Assembly (NCBI GenBank): GCA_039976075.1
Contig: JBDWFY010000022.1
Location: 1-64,000, forward strand
Length of the DNA stretch: 64,000 bases
Source: JBDWFY01 sp039976075
GTDB lineage: Bacteria > Pseudomonadota > Alphaproteobacteria > Rhizobiales > Stappiaceae
Direction of reading: 5' to 3'
Of the stretch, positions 50,925 through 59,866 are shown one piece after another. Position numbers and translations under genes: made by a program. The first letter of the stretch is position 1. Each line of letters starts with the position of its first letter. The notes beneath the pieces were generated by a model. The model was given only the letters and a program-made list of their open reading frames with translations. It did no database searches and was not told the origin of the DNA.

Positions 50925-53030
50925 GTGAATATCGCCTCTGCGAAGGACAGGTTCAACGCTGTTGCCCGAGCCGTCGTGAGGAAAGAAAAAGAGAAAACAG
51001 AGCGCCCAAAAAATTGGAGCGCCGGCAGGGATGAAGACGCCATGTCCGGATCGACACACGTCGATAGCGCGAACGATGAAACTTTTCCGGGTCTTCTGCT
51101 GCGTAATGCGAAGCAATGGCCAGATCGACCGGCGATGCGGGAAAAGGATTTGGGGATCTGGCAATCCTGGACATGGCAGGAAGTTGAAGACGAGATTCGC
51201 CGGTTTGCCATTGGATTATCCAATCTTGGACTGAAGGCCGGTGATGCTGTTGCAATCATCGGGTCCAATCGACCGCGCCTTTACTGGTCAATTGTTGCTG
51301 TCCAGTCCCTCGGAGCAATTCCCGTTCCTGTCTATGCCGACTCCGTTGCCAAGGAAATGGTCTTCGTGCTTGAGCATGCAGATGTCAATTTTGCCATTTG
51401 CGAAGATCAGGAGCAGGTCGACAAGGTTTTGTCCCTGCAAGATCAGCTGCCCAAACTCGCTCACCTGATTTATGACGAAGAACGTGGATTGAGAGATTAC
51501 GACCACAGCCGTCTGCACAACTTTGAAAGTGTTCAGCTGAGAGGTCAGGAGCGCCTGGCTGCCGACCCCGCAATCAGCAAGGAATGGCAAAAATCGATAG
51601 CGGGCCTGAAGAGCAGTGATGTTGCTGTTATACTTTATACATCAGGAACAACAGGCAAACCCAAAGGTGTTCTTCTTACGTATGAAAACCTTGTTGTCAC
51701 CGCAAAAAATGCCAATGCCTTTGAAGGGCTGAACGAGCGGGATGAAACGTTAGCCTATCTCCCACTGGCGTGGGTCGGCGATCATGTTTTCTCGCTTTGC
51801 CAGTCCTATACAGCTGGTTATTGCGTCAATTGCCCTGAAAGCCTTGAGACGGTGGCTGAAGATAGACGTGAAATAGCGCCGACTTACTTTTTTGCACCGC
51901 CCCGTGTGTTTGAGGACATGTTGACCACCATAACCGTTGACATGGAAGATGCAGGCCGCCCGAAGCGCAAGATGTTCGATTTTTTCATGGCCGTTGCCAG
52001 ACGCTCCGGAGAGAAAATTCTGAATGGCGACTCTGTCGCCTTTTCCGATCGGATCCTTTATTTTCTCGGCGAGTATTTTGTTTATGGCCCCCTGAAAAAT
52101 CATATGGGCTTTTCCAGAGTGCGGGTCAGTTACACGGCCGGAGAGGCGATTGGCCCCGAAATTTTCAGTTTCTATCGCTCGCTGGGGCTGAATCTGAAAC
52201 AGCTTTATGGCCAGACTGAAGGCAGCGTTTTCGTAACGATCCAGCCTGATGGCGCAATACGGGCAGATACTGTCGGACCGCCTGCGACCGATGTTGAAAT
52301 TCGCATCGCCGACGACGGCGAAGTGCTCTACAAATCACCGGGTGTTTTCCTTCGCTATTTCAAGAATGAAGAAGCCACACGGGAAACAAAAACGGAAGAT
52401 GGCTGGATGCATACGGGCGATGCCGGTTTCTTTACCGACGAAGGGCATCTGAAAATAATCGACCGGGCAAAAGATGTCGGCAAGTTGAATAGCGGCAGCA
52501 TGTTTGCGCCCAAATACATCGAAAACAAGCTCAAGTTCTTTCCTAACATCAAGGAAGTGGTGGCCTTCGGTCACGAGAAGGAATTTTGCGCTGCCTTCAT
52601 CAATATTGATCTTGTTGCCGTGGGGAACTGGGCAGAACGCAACAACATCGCCTACGCCAGTTATCAGGAACTGGCCGCTCACCCTGAAGTTTACAAAATG
52701 ATCGAGAGCCACGTCGATCAGGTCAATCGGGACCTTTCGAACGAATCGATGATGTCGGGCGCGCAAATTCAGCGTTTCCTGATCCTGCACAAGGAACTGG
52801 ACGCAGATGATGGCGAGCTGACGCGCACCCAAAAAGTTCGGCGCACTTTCATTTCCGATCGGTACGGGCCCCTGATCGATGCGTTTTATGACGGTTCGCC
52901 GTCGAAGCATATTCGAACCGAAGTTACATTTGAGGACGGACGAAAGGGGATTTTGGAGGCCACAATCGAAATTCGGCAAATGAAGCCCTACCCCGAAGCT
53001 TCAGATGTGGTCAGGGAGGCAGCGGAATGA
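50925..53030 (+). CDS. AMP-dependent acyl-CoA synthetase, long-chain type
   Basis: A large adenylate-forming enzyme that activates a carboxylic acid to its CoA ester. VILYTSGTTGKPKGVLLTY is the P-loop motif. QLYGQTEGS and GWMHTGDAGFF are the A5 and A7 blocks. KDVGKLNSGSMFAPKYIENKL corresponds to the C-terminal hinge. The N-terminal 39 residues are low in conservation: GTG 50925 (GAGG upstream) gives 701 aa, and ATG 51042 gives 662 aa. It overlaps the ABC ATPase gene by 4 nt (ATGA) and heads the importer operon, so the imported acid is probably activated at once. Direct repeats GAAACAATT occur upstream at 50870 and 50880. Confidence 0.9.
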   Translation: MNIASAKDRFNAVARAVVRKEKEKTERPKNWSAGRDEDAMSGSTHVDSANDETFPGLLLRNAKQWPDRPAMREKDLGIWQSWTWQEVEDEIRRFAIGLSNLGLKAGDAVAIIGSNRPRLYWSIVAVQSLGAIPVPVYADSVAKEMVFVLEHADVNFAICEDQEQVDKVLSLQDQLPKLAHLIYDEERGLRDYDHSRLHNFESVQLRGQERLAADPAISKEWQKSIAGLKSSDVAVILYTSGTTGKPKGVLLTYENLVVTAKNANAFEGLNERDETLAYLPLAWVGDHVFSLCQSYTAGYCVNCPESLETVAEDRREIAPTYFFAPPRVFEDMLTTITVDMEDAGRPKRKMFDFFMAVARRSGEKILNGDSVAFSDRILYFLGEYFVYGPLKNHMGFSRVRVSYTAGEAIGPEIFSFYRSLGLNLKQLYGQTEGSVFVTIQPDGAIRADTVGPPATDVEIRIADDGEVLYKSPGVFLRYFKNEEATRETKTEDGWMHTGDAGFFTDEGHLKIIDRAKDVGKLNSGSMFAPKYIENKLKFFPNIKEVVAFGHEKEFCAAFINIDLVAVGNWAERNNIAYASYQELAAHPEVYKMIESHVDQVNRDLSNESMMSGAQIQRFLILHKELDADDGELTRTQKVRRTFISDRYGPLIDAFYDGSPSKHIRTEVTFEDGRKGILEATIEIRQMKPYPEASDVVREAAE

Positions 53031-53857
53031 ACGCGCCCACGAAACCCGGCGATATCAAAAACAGTGGGGACAGCACAGTGCTCGATGCCGGTGATGTTTT
53101 GCTGAACATCGAAAATGTCTCGTTGCGCTTTGGTGGCGTCAAGGCTGTCAGTGACATCTCCTTCAATGTTTTGAAGGGCGAAATTCGGGCAATCATCGGG
53201 CCTAACGGCGCTGGAAAGACCTCGATGCTTAATGTGATCAACGGCTTTTATCGACCGCAAGAGGGAAAAATTACCTTTCGCGGCAAAGTGCGCCGGTCCA
53301 TGAAACCGCATCAGGCGGTAGGTCAGGGCATCGCCAGAACATTTCAGAACGTTGCGCTGTTCAAAGGCATGTCCACGTTGGACAACATCATGGCCGGTCG
53401 GGCGACGCGGATGACCTCAAACATTTTCCTGCAAATGATCTGGCATGGTCCAGCCATGCGGGAGGAGATCGATCATCGACAGAAAGTCGAGGAGATCATC
53501 GATTTCCTGGAGATCCAGCACATTCGCCGGACACCTGTCGGTCGGCTGCCCTATGGGCTGCAAAAACGGGTTGAACTGGCACGCGCGCTGGCGATGGAGC
53601 CGGATCTGCTGCTGCTGGATGAACCGATGGCGGGCATGAACCTTGAAGAGAAAGAGGACATGTCACGCTTCATTCTGGACGTTAATCAACAATATGGCAC
53701 GACGATTGCCCTGATTGAACATGACATGGGTGTGGTGATGGATCTCTCTGACCGAGTCGTGGTTCTGGATTATGGTCGTAAAATTGCGGATGGTTTGCCA
53801 GAAGAAGTGCAGAAGAATCAGGAAGTTATCGACGCTTATCTTGGCGTGCCGCATTAG
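53027..53857 (+). CDS. Branched-chain amino acid-type ABC transporter ATP-binding protein (LivG type)
   Basis: A 276-residue ATPase. Walker A is IIGPNGAGKTS, the Q-loop is in ARTFQNVALF, signature LPYGLQKR, Walker B LLLLDEPMAGMN, and the switch His is in LIEHDMG. The AGMN in Walker B and the 30-residue insert after the Q-loop are LivG features. Overlaps the ligase gene by 4 nt and precedes the LivH-type gene by 12 nt. Confidence 0.93.
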   Translation: MNAPTKPGDIKNSGDSTVLDAGDVLLNIENVSLRFGGVKAVSDISFNVLKGEIRAIIGPNGAGKTSMLNVINGFYRPQEGKITFRGKVRRSMKPHQAVGQGIARTFQNVALFKGMSTLDNIMAGRATRMTSNIFLQMIWHGPAMREEIDHRQKVEEIIDFLEIQHIRRTPVGRLPYGLQKRVELARALAMEPDLLLLDEPMAGMNLEEKEDMSRFILDVNQQYGTTIALIEHDMGVVMDLSDRVVVLDYGRKIADGLPEEVQKNQEVIDAYLGVPH

Positions 53858-53869
53858 GGAGTATTGGGG

Positions 53870-54829
53870 ATGGAAACGCTATACAAGATCTTTATTGATC
53901 CGTTTGTCCAAATGGCCGCTGCCCCGGACTTTCTGCTCCAGGTTCTGTGGGAGGGCTTGGTTTCAGGAGTGCTGTATGCGCTGATCGCGCTCGGATTCGT
54001 TCTGATCTTTAAATCCTCCCGCATATTCAATTTTGCGCAAGGTATCATGGTGGTGTTTGCCGCCTTGACCCTTGTGGGACTTTATGAGGCAGGTTTACCG
54101 GCCTGGGCAGCCGTTCCGGTGACGCTCGGGGTTATGTACCTGCTCGCCATGACCGTTGAGCGTGTTGTGCTCCGCCCGTTGGTCAATCAACCCGATATCG
54201 TCCTGTTCATGGCCACGATTGGAATCACCTTGTTTCTGATCGGTTTTGGAGAGTTCGTTTTCGGTGGCGAAAACAAGATAATGATTACCGAACAGCTCGG
54301 CATTCCCACTGGCGCTTTTGAACTGGAGCCCTTTGGCGGCTTCGTGTTGATTGAGCAGAAGGATCTGACAGCTGTGGGAATGGCGATCGTATTGGTGGTC
54401 GGGCTTCTGATATTCTTGAACAAATCTTCCATGGGCCGGGCAATTCGCGCACTGGGCGATGATCATCAGGCAGCGTTATCAGTCGGAATTTCGCTCTCGA
54501 CGATTTGGGTTCTGGTCTGGTTCATTGCCGGCGTGATTGCATTGGTTACGGGCATTGTCTGGGGAGCGAGGGCGGGCGTATCATTCGCACTTGAGGTGAT
54601 CGCCTATAAAGCGTTGCCGGTTCTGATGTTGGGCGGTCTTGAGTCGGTTTCAGGTGCCATTATCGGCGGCATCGCGATTGGTCTGCTTGAGAAACTGTTC
54701 GAGATTTACTGGGGCCAACCGCTGCTGGGTGGCAACACTGAAACGTGGTTCGCCTTTATATTCGCATTGATTGTGCTGTTGTTCCGGCCTCAAGGTCTGT
54801 TCGGCGAACGCATTATCGAACGCGTCTGA
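53870..54829 (+). CDS. Branched-chain amino acid-type ABC permease (LivH type)
   Basis: A 319-residue channel protein with about eight hydrophobic segments. LYALIALGFVLIFKSSRIFNFAQG is the LivH hallmark. GRAIRALGDDHQAALSVGI is the coupling loop, and LGGLESVSGAIIGGIAIG the last block. ATG 53870 follows AGGGAG; TTG at 53864 is less likely. Confidence 0.93.
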   Translation: METLYKIFIDPFVQMAAAPDFLLQVLWEGLVSGVLYALIALGFVLIFKSSRIFNFAQGIMVVFAALTLVGLYEAGLPAWAAVPVTLGVMYLLAMTVERVVLRPLVNQPDIVLFMATIGITLFLIGFGEFVFGGENKIMITEQLGIPTGAFELEPFGGFVLIEQKDLTAVGMAIVLVVGLLIFLNKSSMGRAIRALGDDHQAALSVGISLSTIWVLVWFIAGVIALVTGIVWGARAGVSFALEVIAYKALPVLMLGGLESVSGAIIGGIAIGLLEKLFEIYWGQPLLGGNTETWFAFIFALIVLLFRPQGLFGERIIERV

Positions 54830-54848
54830 TTGGCCGGAGGGAAGAGCA

Positions 54849-55925
54849 GTGCTTTATAGAACCGCAGGCCAATTCAAGACCAGCTACCAATCCGATCAGG
54901 CGCTGTTTCCGGTGCGTCAGGATGCTTTTCTTCTCATCTTCTTTTTGCTGCTCGCCTATGTTGTCTTCCCGTTGACCGCAAGTGAATTTACGTTCAAGGC
55001 CCTCCTGGTTCCGGTGCTGATTTATTCTCTGGCGTCGCTCGGCTTGAATATCCTGACCGGCTATGCAGGGCAGCTTTCTCTGGGGACAGCCGGCTTTATG
55101 GGAGTGGGCGCGTATGCCTGCTACAAAATTACGACCATTTTTCCGGAATTGAACTTTGTTATCGCGCTGGCGCTGTCGGGATTTTTCTCTGCAGCCATTG
55201 GCGTTGCGTTCGGCTTGCCATCGCTTCGGATCAAAGGATTTTATCTCGCGATTGCGACATTGGCGGCGCAGTTCTTTCTTGTCTGGCTGTTTGAGAAATG
55301 GTCGTGGCTTTACAACGACAATGCCTCTGGTGCCATCGAGGTGCGGACCATGGACATGTTTGGTCTGACTGTCACCGGACCGACGGCCTCTCCGGTCGTT
55401 CAGTACTATTTCGTTCTGGTTGCGGTGACCGTCGTGTTCTGGTTGTCCATCAACCTGACCCGGGGACGCTATGGCCGCATGTGGAAGGCGGTGCGCGATA
55501 TGGACATAGCCGCGGAACTTGTCGGGATCAATCTGATGCGGGCAAAGCTTACAGCCTTTGCCGTCAGTTCCTACATCGTCGGAATCGCCGGTGCGCTGAT
55601 GGTTTTCCTTTGGAAAGGGGCCGCCGAGCCGAACCTGTTTGATATTCCGCTGAGTTTCCAGATCCTGTTCATCGCGATCATCGGCGGTCTTGGCAGCATA
55701 TTGGGAAATTTCCTGGGAGCGATCCTCATTGTTGCGCTGCCGGTCATTATTAATCTTATTCCAGGGATGCTTGGCTTGAGTGTCAATGTTGCGACACTGG
55801 AGCACATCAACGTCATGATCATCGGAGCATTGATCGTCACGTTCTTGATTGTCGAACCACATGGGCTGGCGAGGTTTTGGGCGGTTATTCGCGAAAAGCT
55901 TGTCATCTGGCCATTCCCGCACTGA
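54849..55925 (+). CDS. Branched-chain amino acid-type ABC permease (LivM type)
   Basis: A 358-residue permease with eight to nine membrane segments. LNILTGYAGQLSLGTAGFMGVGAYAC is typical of LivM. RYGRMWKAVRDMDIAAELVGINL is the coupling loop, and IIGGLGSILGNFLGAIL closes it. The start is GTG 54849 with GGAGGG upstream; the frame runs further back into livH but has no ribosome binding site there. It pairs with the LivH-type protein. Confidence 0.93.
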   Translation: MLYRTAGQFKTSYQSDQALFPVRQDAFLLIFFLLLAYVVFPLTASEFTFKALLVPVLIYSLASLGLNILTGYAGQLSLGTAGFMGVGAYACYKITTIFPELNFVIALALSGFFSAAIGVAFGLPSLRIKGFYLAIATLAAQFFLVWLFEKWSWLYNDNASGAIEVRTMDMFGLTVTGPTASPVVQYYFVLVAVTVVFWLSINLTRGRYGRMWKAVRDMDIAAELVGINLMRAKLTAFAVSSYIVGIAGALMVFLWKGAAEPNLFDIPLSFQILFIAIIGGLGSILGNFLGAILIVALPVIINLIPGMLGLSVNVATLEHINVMIIGALIVTFLIVEPHGLARFWAVIREKLVIWPFPH

Positions 55926-55982
55926 TCCTCTGATCAGTGCAGGACGCCCGGCTACAATGGAAGAAATACTGTGGAGGAAAAT

Positions 55983-57299
55983 ATGAAGATGAATGGAATT
56001 TCGAAGACGCTCGCTGCGGGTATAGCAGGGGCAGTGCTGTTGGCTGTGCCTCTGGCCGCAGCAGAAGAAATTTATGTACCCAACCTTTCGTACAGAACCG
56101 GGCCATTTGCTGCGACCGGCATTCCTTTGATGAATGGCCAAAGGGATTACATTGAGATGCTGAACGCCCGCGATGGCGGCGTGAACGGTGTCAAGATTGT
56201 CTATGACGAGTGCGAGACTGGCTACAACACCAACAAGGGTGTTGAATGCTATGAAAAAACCAAGGGCAAGGCCATCGTTACTCAGCCTTGGTCTACCGGC
56301 ATCACGCTTCAGGTCCTGCCGCGCACCAATGTCGACAAAATTCCGATTTTAGCCCCTGGATATGGCTTTTCTCCGATGTCGGACGGCGATGTTTTTGCCT
56401 GGGCGTACAATCCGCCTTCCTCCTATTGGGATGCGGCATCGATGATCCTCAATCATATTTCCGATGGCGATCTCGATAAGCTGAAGGGTCAGAAAATTGC
56501 CCTGCTTCATCTGGATCATCCGTATGGAAAAGAGCCAATCCCGCTGATCGAAGCCATGGCGGAAAAGCACGGCTTCACCTTCCTGCCGATCCCTGTCGGC
56601 CTGAAAGAAATGCAGAACCAGTCCGCGCAGTGGCTGCAGGTTCGCCGCGAAAAGCCCGATTATGTGGTGATGTGGGGATGGGGCGCAATGAATGCCGGTG
56701 CCATCACCGAAGCCGTCAAAACACGTTTCCCTATGGATAAGTTCGTCGGTGTCTGGTGGTCCGGTTATGATGGTGACCTCAAGGCCGTAGGCGATAAAGG
56801 CAAAGGGTATCGTTCAATCAGCTGGAACGTTCCCGGTGACTATCCCGTGTTGGCGGATGTCAAGAAACATGTCGTTGATGCCGGTAACTCACTGCTCGAA
56901 AACGCTGACGATATGAACACTGTGTTCTATCAGCGTGGTCTTGTGATCTCGATGATACTTGTCGAAGGCATCAAAGAAGCCCAGGAGCATTTCGATACAA
57001 AGGCGGTCACGGCAGAGCAACTTCGTTGGGGCCTTGAAAATCTCAACATCGATGAAGCAAGGCTCGAAGCCCTCGGCATGGCTGGCATGACAGCTCCTTT
57101 TGCAACGGCCTGTGACAACCACACCGGTCATGGCGGTGGCTGGATGCTGGAGTGGGACGGTACTCAGTTTGTCAAAGCCAGCGAGCACATCATGCCCGAT
57201 CGGGCTGCAATCGAGCCGCTGGAAAAAGCGAAGGCTGAAGAATACGCCAAGAACAATGCGCCTTGGCCAGACCGGTCAGCACTGCCCTGTGGCAACTGA
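55983..57299 (+). CDS. Branched-chain amino acid-type ABC substrate-binding protein (LivK type)
   Basis: A 438-residue periplasmic receptor. The signal peptide is at 1-25 (LAAGIAGAVLLAVPLAAAEE). The mature protein starts with IYVPNLSYRTGPFAATGIPL, where normal family members have a GAxxPLTG motif. KIVYDECETGYNTNKGVECYE is next. The fold is type I. The ligand pocket resembles those binding aromatic or other organic acids, but I cannot say which. GGAGGAAA precedes the ATG. Its position between the permeases and the second ATPase is unusual for leucine systems but common in catabolic operons. Confidence 0.9.
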   Translation: MKMNGISKTLAAGIAGAVLLAVPLAAAEEIYVPNLSYRTGPFAATGIPLMNGQRDYIEMLNARDGGVNGVKIVYDECETGYNTNKGVECYEKTKGKAIVTQPWSTGITLQVLPRTNVDKIPILAPGYGFSPMSDGDVFAWAYNPPSSYWDAASMILNHISDGDLDKLKGQKIALLHLDHPYGKEPIPLIEAMAEKHGFTFLPIPVGLKEMQNQSAQWLQVRREKPDYVVMWGWGAMNAGAITEAVKTRFPMDKFVGVWWSGYDGDLKAVGDKGKGYRSISWNVPGDYPVLADVKKHVVDAGNSLLENADDMNTVFYQRGLVISMILVEGIKEAQEHFDTKAVTAEQLRWGLENLNIDEARLEALGMAGMTAPFATACDNHTGHGGGWMLEWDGTQFVKASEHIMPDRAAIEPLEKAKAEEYAKNNAPWPDRSALPCGN

Positions 57300-57337
57300 T
57301 AGGACTGCATGAAGAAGCCGGACTTTCGTTCGGCACC

Positions 57338-57364
57338 CGGCCCGGGACACCGATTTCCGGGCCG
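57338..57364 (+). promoter_or_regulatory. GC-rich intercistronic hairpin after the Liv-type binding-protein gene
   Basis: CGGCCCGG (57338-57345) and CCGGGCCG (57357-57364) make a perfect 8-bp stem with an 11-nt loop, 39 nt after the stop codon. No T-tract. Same placement and composition as the hairpin at 44531-44563. Confidence 0.6.
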
Positions 57365-57408
57365 ATAACGCAGCCAAAATTTGGCGTCAATTGCTGGAGA
57401 GTGACATC

Positions 57409-58254
57409 ATGCTGGTCGCAGCTGAGACAGGACAGAAGACTGAGGCGGAAACGCCGGATATCCTGTCAGTCAACAATATTGAAGTGATTTACGATCATGT
57501 CATTCTCGTGCTGAAAGGCGTTTCCCTCACCGTTCCCAGAGGTGGAATCGTTGCCATTCTTGGCGCGAACGGTGCAGGCAAGACCACCACTCTAAAAGCG
57601 ATTTCCAATCTGTTGAGCGCCGAAAGAGGTGAAGTCACCAAGGGTAATATCCTGTTCAATGGCGATGAGGTGCAAGCCCTCTCACCCAATGACCTCGTGC
57701 GTCGGGGATGTATACAGGTGATGGAAGGGCGTCACTGTTTTGGTCATCTTAGTATTGAAGACAATCTTCTGACAGGTGCCTACACAAGGCGTGATGGGAA
57801 CGCTGCGATCCGGGCGGATCTCGAACGCGTCTATCAATATTTCCCGCGATTGAAAGAACGGCGAAGCTCGCAAGCCGGCTACACATCCGGCGGCGAACAA
57901 CAGATGTGTGCCATAGGCCGGGCGCTGATGTCCCGCCCCGAAATGATTCTTCTCGATGAACCCAGTATGGGTCTCGCGCCGCAACTGGTCGAAGAGATTT
58001 TCGAAATCGTGCAGGCGCTCAACAGTAACGAAGGTGTTTCCTTTCTGCTCGCCGAACAGAACACCAACGTGGCGCTCAGATATGCCACGTACGGTTACAT
58101 TCTTGAATCCGGGCGCGTTGTTCTTGACGGGGAGGGCAGCGCACTGCGTGAAAATGAAGACGTGAAGGAATTTTACCTTGGCGTGGGCGGGGAAGGGCGA
58201 AAATCATTTCGCGATGTCAAACATTATAAACGACGCAAGCGCTGGCTGGCATGA
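57409..58254 (+). CDS. Branched-chain amino acid-type ABC ATP-binding protein (LivF type)
   Basis: A 281-residue ATPase. Walker A is ILGANGAGKTT, the signature TSGGEQQM, Walker B ILLDEPSMGLAP, switch His absent as a classic motif: LAEQNTN is the LivF form. The C-terminal tail is basic (about 20 residues past the usual end). ATG 57409 follows GGAGAG. It is the second ATPase subunit of the importer. Confidence 0.93.
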   Translation: MLVAAETGQKTEAETPDILSVNNIEVIYDHVILVLKGVSLTVPRGGIVAILGANGAGKTTTLKAISNLLSAERGEVTKGNILFNGDEVQALSPNDLVRRGCIQVMEGRHCFGHLSIEDNLLTGAYTRRDGNAAIRADLERVYQYFPRLKERRSSQAGYTSGGEQQMCAIGRALMSRPEMILLDEPSMGLAPQLVEEIFEIVQALNSNEGVSFLLAEQNTNVALRYATYGYILESGRVVLDGEGSALRENEDVKEFYLGVGGEGRKSFRDVKHYKRRKRWLA

Positions 58255-58309
58255 CCAACGTCCCGATAAAAACAAGCCCTGCGGTATCTGATACGATGGG
58301 AGAACTGGT

Positions 58310-59551
58310 ATGAAACGCCCTGACTATTTTGACGAGCTTGAAACAAGGGCTTGCGATATTCGTGAATCGGATCTGTTTCGGCGTCTTCCGGACCTGCTCT
58401 CCCATGCGAAGAACACCGCGCCAGGCTGGGCCCGTCGGCTTGCTGATGTCGATGCGGTAGCGGTGACGTCCCGCGATGCTCTGCAGACGCTGCCTGTTAT
58501 GCGCAAAAATAGCCTGATGGAAGAACAGACGGCAGAGCCGCCATTTGGTGGATTCGTTGCCGGGGATGCCAGCCAATTCGGGCGGGTTTTCATGTCGCCC
58601 GGCCCAGTATGGGAGCCGCAGGGGCTCGGTGGTGATCCCTGGAATGCTGCTCGGGCCTTGTTTGCAGCTGGATTTCGGCGCGGCGATATCGTTCACAACA
58701 CTTTTTCCTACCACATGACACCGGGCGGGTTCATTCTGGATACAGGCGCTCGGGCGCTGGGGTGCGCGGTTTTTCCGGCGGGAACCGGCAACACCGAGAT
58801 GCAGTTGCAGGCGATCGCCACGCTGCGACCGTCTGCCTATACCGGCACACCGGATTACCTGAAAGTGCTGCTCGACGAAGCGCGCGCTGAAGGTTTGGAC
58901 GTGTCCACGATATCCAAGGCTTTGGTGTCCGGGGGCGCATTGTTCCCCTCACTGCGGCAGGAATATGCAGAACAGGACATCACGGTCAGGCAGTGCTATG
59001 CAACCGCTGATCTGGGCGTTATTGCCTATGAAAGCGAGGCGGAAGACGGCATGATCGTCAACGAAAATTACATCGTGGAAATTGTCCGCCCCGGTACAGG
59101 AGATCCCGTTGCACCGGGCGAGGTCGGGGAAGTGGTCGTTACCAGCTTTAACCGTACATATCCTCTGATCCGGTTTGGCACCGGAGACCTGTCGGCAATC
59201 ATGGAGGGCGACTCTCCCTGTGGCCGCACAAACATCCGCATCAAAGGATGGATGGGCAGGGCAGATCAGCGGACCAAGGTGAAGGGTATGTTTGTTGATC
59301 CCGGTCAGATTGACACGGTGGTCAAGCGGCATGAGGGCGTTGGTCGAGCCCGGCTCACTGTATCTCGCTCAGGCGAACAGGATGTGATGGTGCTTGCGGT
59401 GGAAGCAGAACAGGTGAATAGCGGTCTTGACTGCCGGATCGCGGAATCCTTGCGCGATATCACCAAACTCAAAGGGGACGTGGAGTTGGTTGCGCCCGGG
59501 TCTCTACCCAATGACGGCAAGATTATTGCCGACGAACGCGTTTATGAGTGA
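58310..59551 (+). CDS. Phenylacetate-CoA ligase-like adenylate-forming enzyme
   Basis: A 413-residue PaaK-type ligase that would activate an aryl or similar acid to its CoA ester. LMEEQTAEPPFGGF and SPGPVWEPQG occupy the place of the usual SSGTTGxP P-loop, which is not intact here. TYPLIRFGTGDLSAI and GWMGRADQRTKVKGMFVDPGQID are the A7/A8 blocks. QCYATADLGVIAYE is the A5 block. The changed P-loop suggests altered nucleotide use. GGGAGAA precedes the ATG. Last gene of the importer operon, giving it two CoA ligases. Confidence 0.88.
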   Translation: MKRPDYFDELETRACDIRESDLFRRLPDLLSHAKNTAPGWARRLADVDAVAVTSRDALQTLPVMRKNSLMEEQTAEPPFGGFVAGDASQFGRVFMSPGPVWEPQGLGGDPWNAARALFAAGFRRGDIVHNTFSYHMTPGGFILDTGARALGCAVFPAGTGNTEMQLQAIATLRPSAYTGTPDYLKVLLDEARAEGLDVSTISKALVSGGALFPSLRQEYAEQDITVRQCYATADLGVIAYESEAEDGMIVNENYIVEIVRPGTGDPVAPGEVGEVVVTSFNRTYPLIRFGTGDLSAIMEGDSPCGRTNIRIKGWMGRADQRTKVKGMFVDPGQIDTVVKRHEGVGRARLTVSRSGEQDVMVLAVEAEQVNSGLDCRIAESLRDITKLKGDVELVAPGSLPNDGKIIADERVYE

Positions 59552-59866
59552 AACGCATCCTTCTTAGCAATGCTCACTTGGGGTAATTTGCCGGAACCTG
59601 TTTTCTGCGGGCTGAATGTGTTCGTTCATCATCTTTCCTGCCAACATTTTAGTACCCGGTTGATCCACAGATCGATCCGGTCGTAAAACATATATCCACG
59701 AACAGACCATGACCGTTTGGCCGGATCTGATCATTGAAATCTGATTTGCCCGTTTTTGTGCGGCAATAAGCCATCTGATGTTTGCTCAAAATAGGTGGCC
59801 TCTATCAAGTTCACCGGTTAATCAAAGTTCCAGACCCGATTTCGGCCACCAAGAGACGGACTTCTA
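59552..59866. other. 315-nt gene-free region before hemH
   Basis: No coding frame is seen. GGTGGCC (59794-59800) and GGCCACC (59844-59850) are an inverted pair 43 nt apart, just upstream of the hemH start; this could fold in the leader but is weak. I see no clear terminator for the preceding operon. Confidence 0.5.

Noticed and set aside
54813..56141. A 442-codon open frame on the minus strand opposite the LivM-type and LivK-type genes
   Set aside because: It is antisense to two clear genes, rich in His, Arg and Gln as expected for a shadow frame, and has no domain or ribosome binding site.
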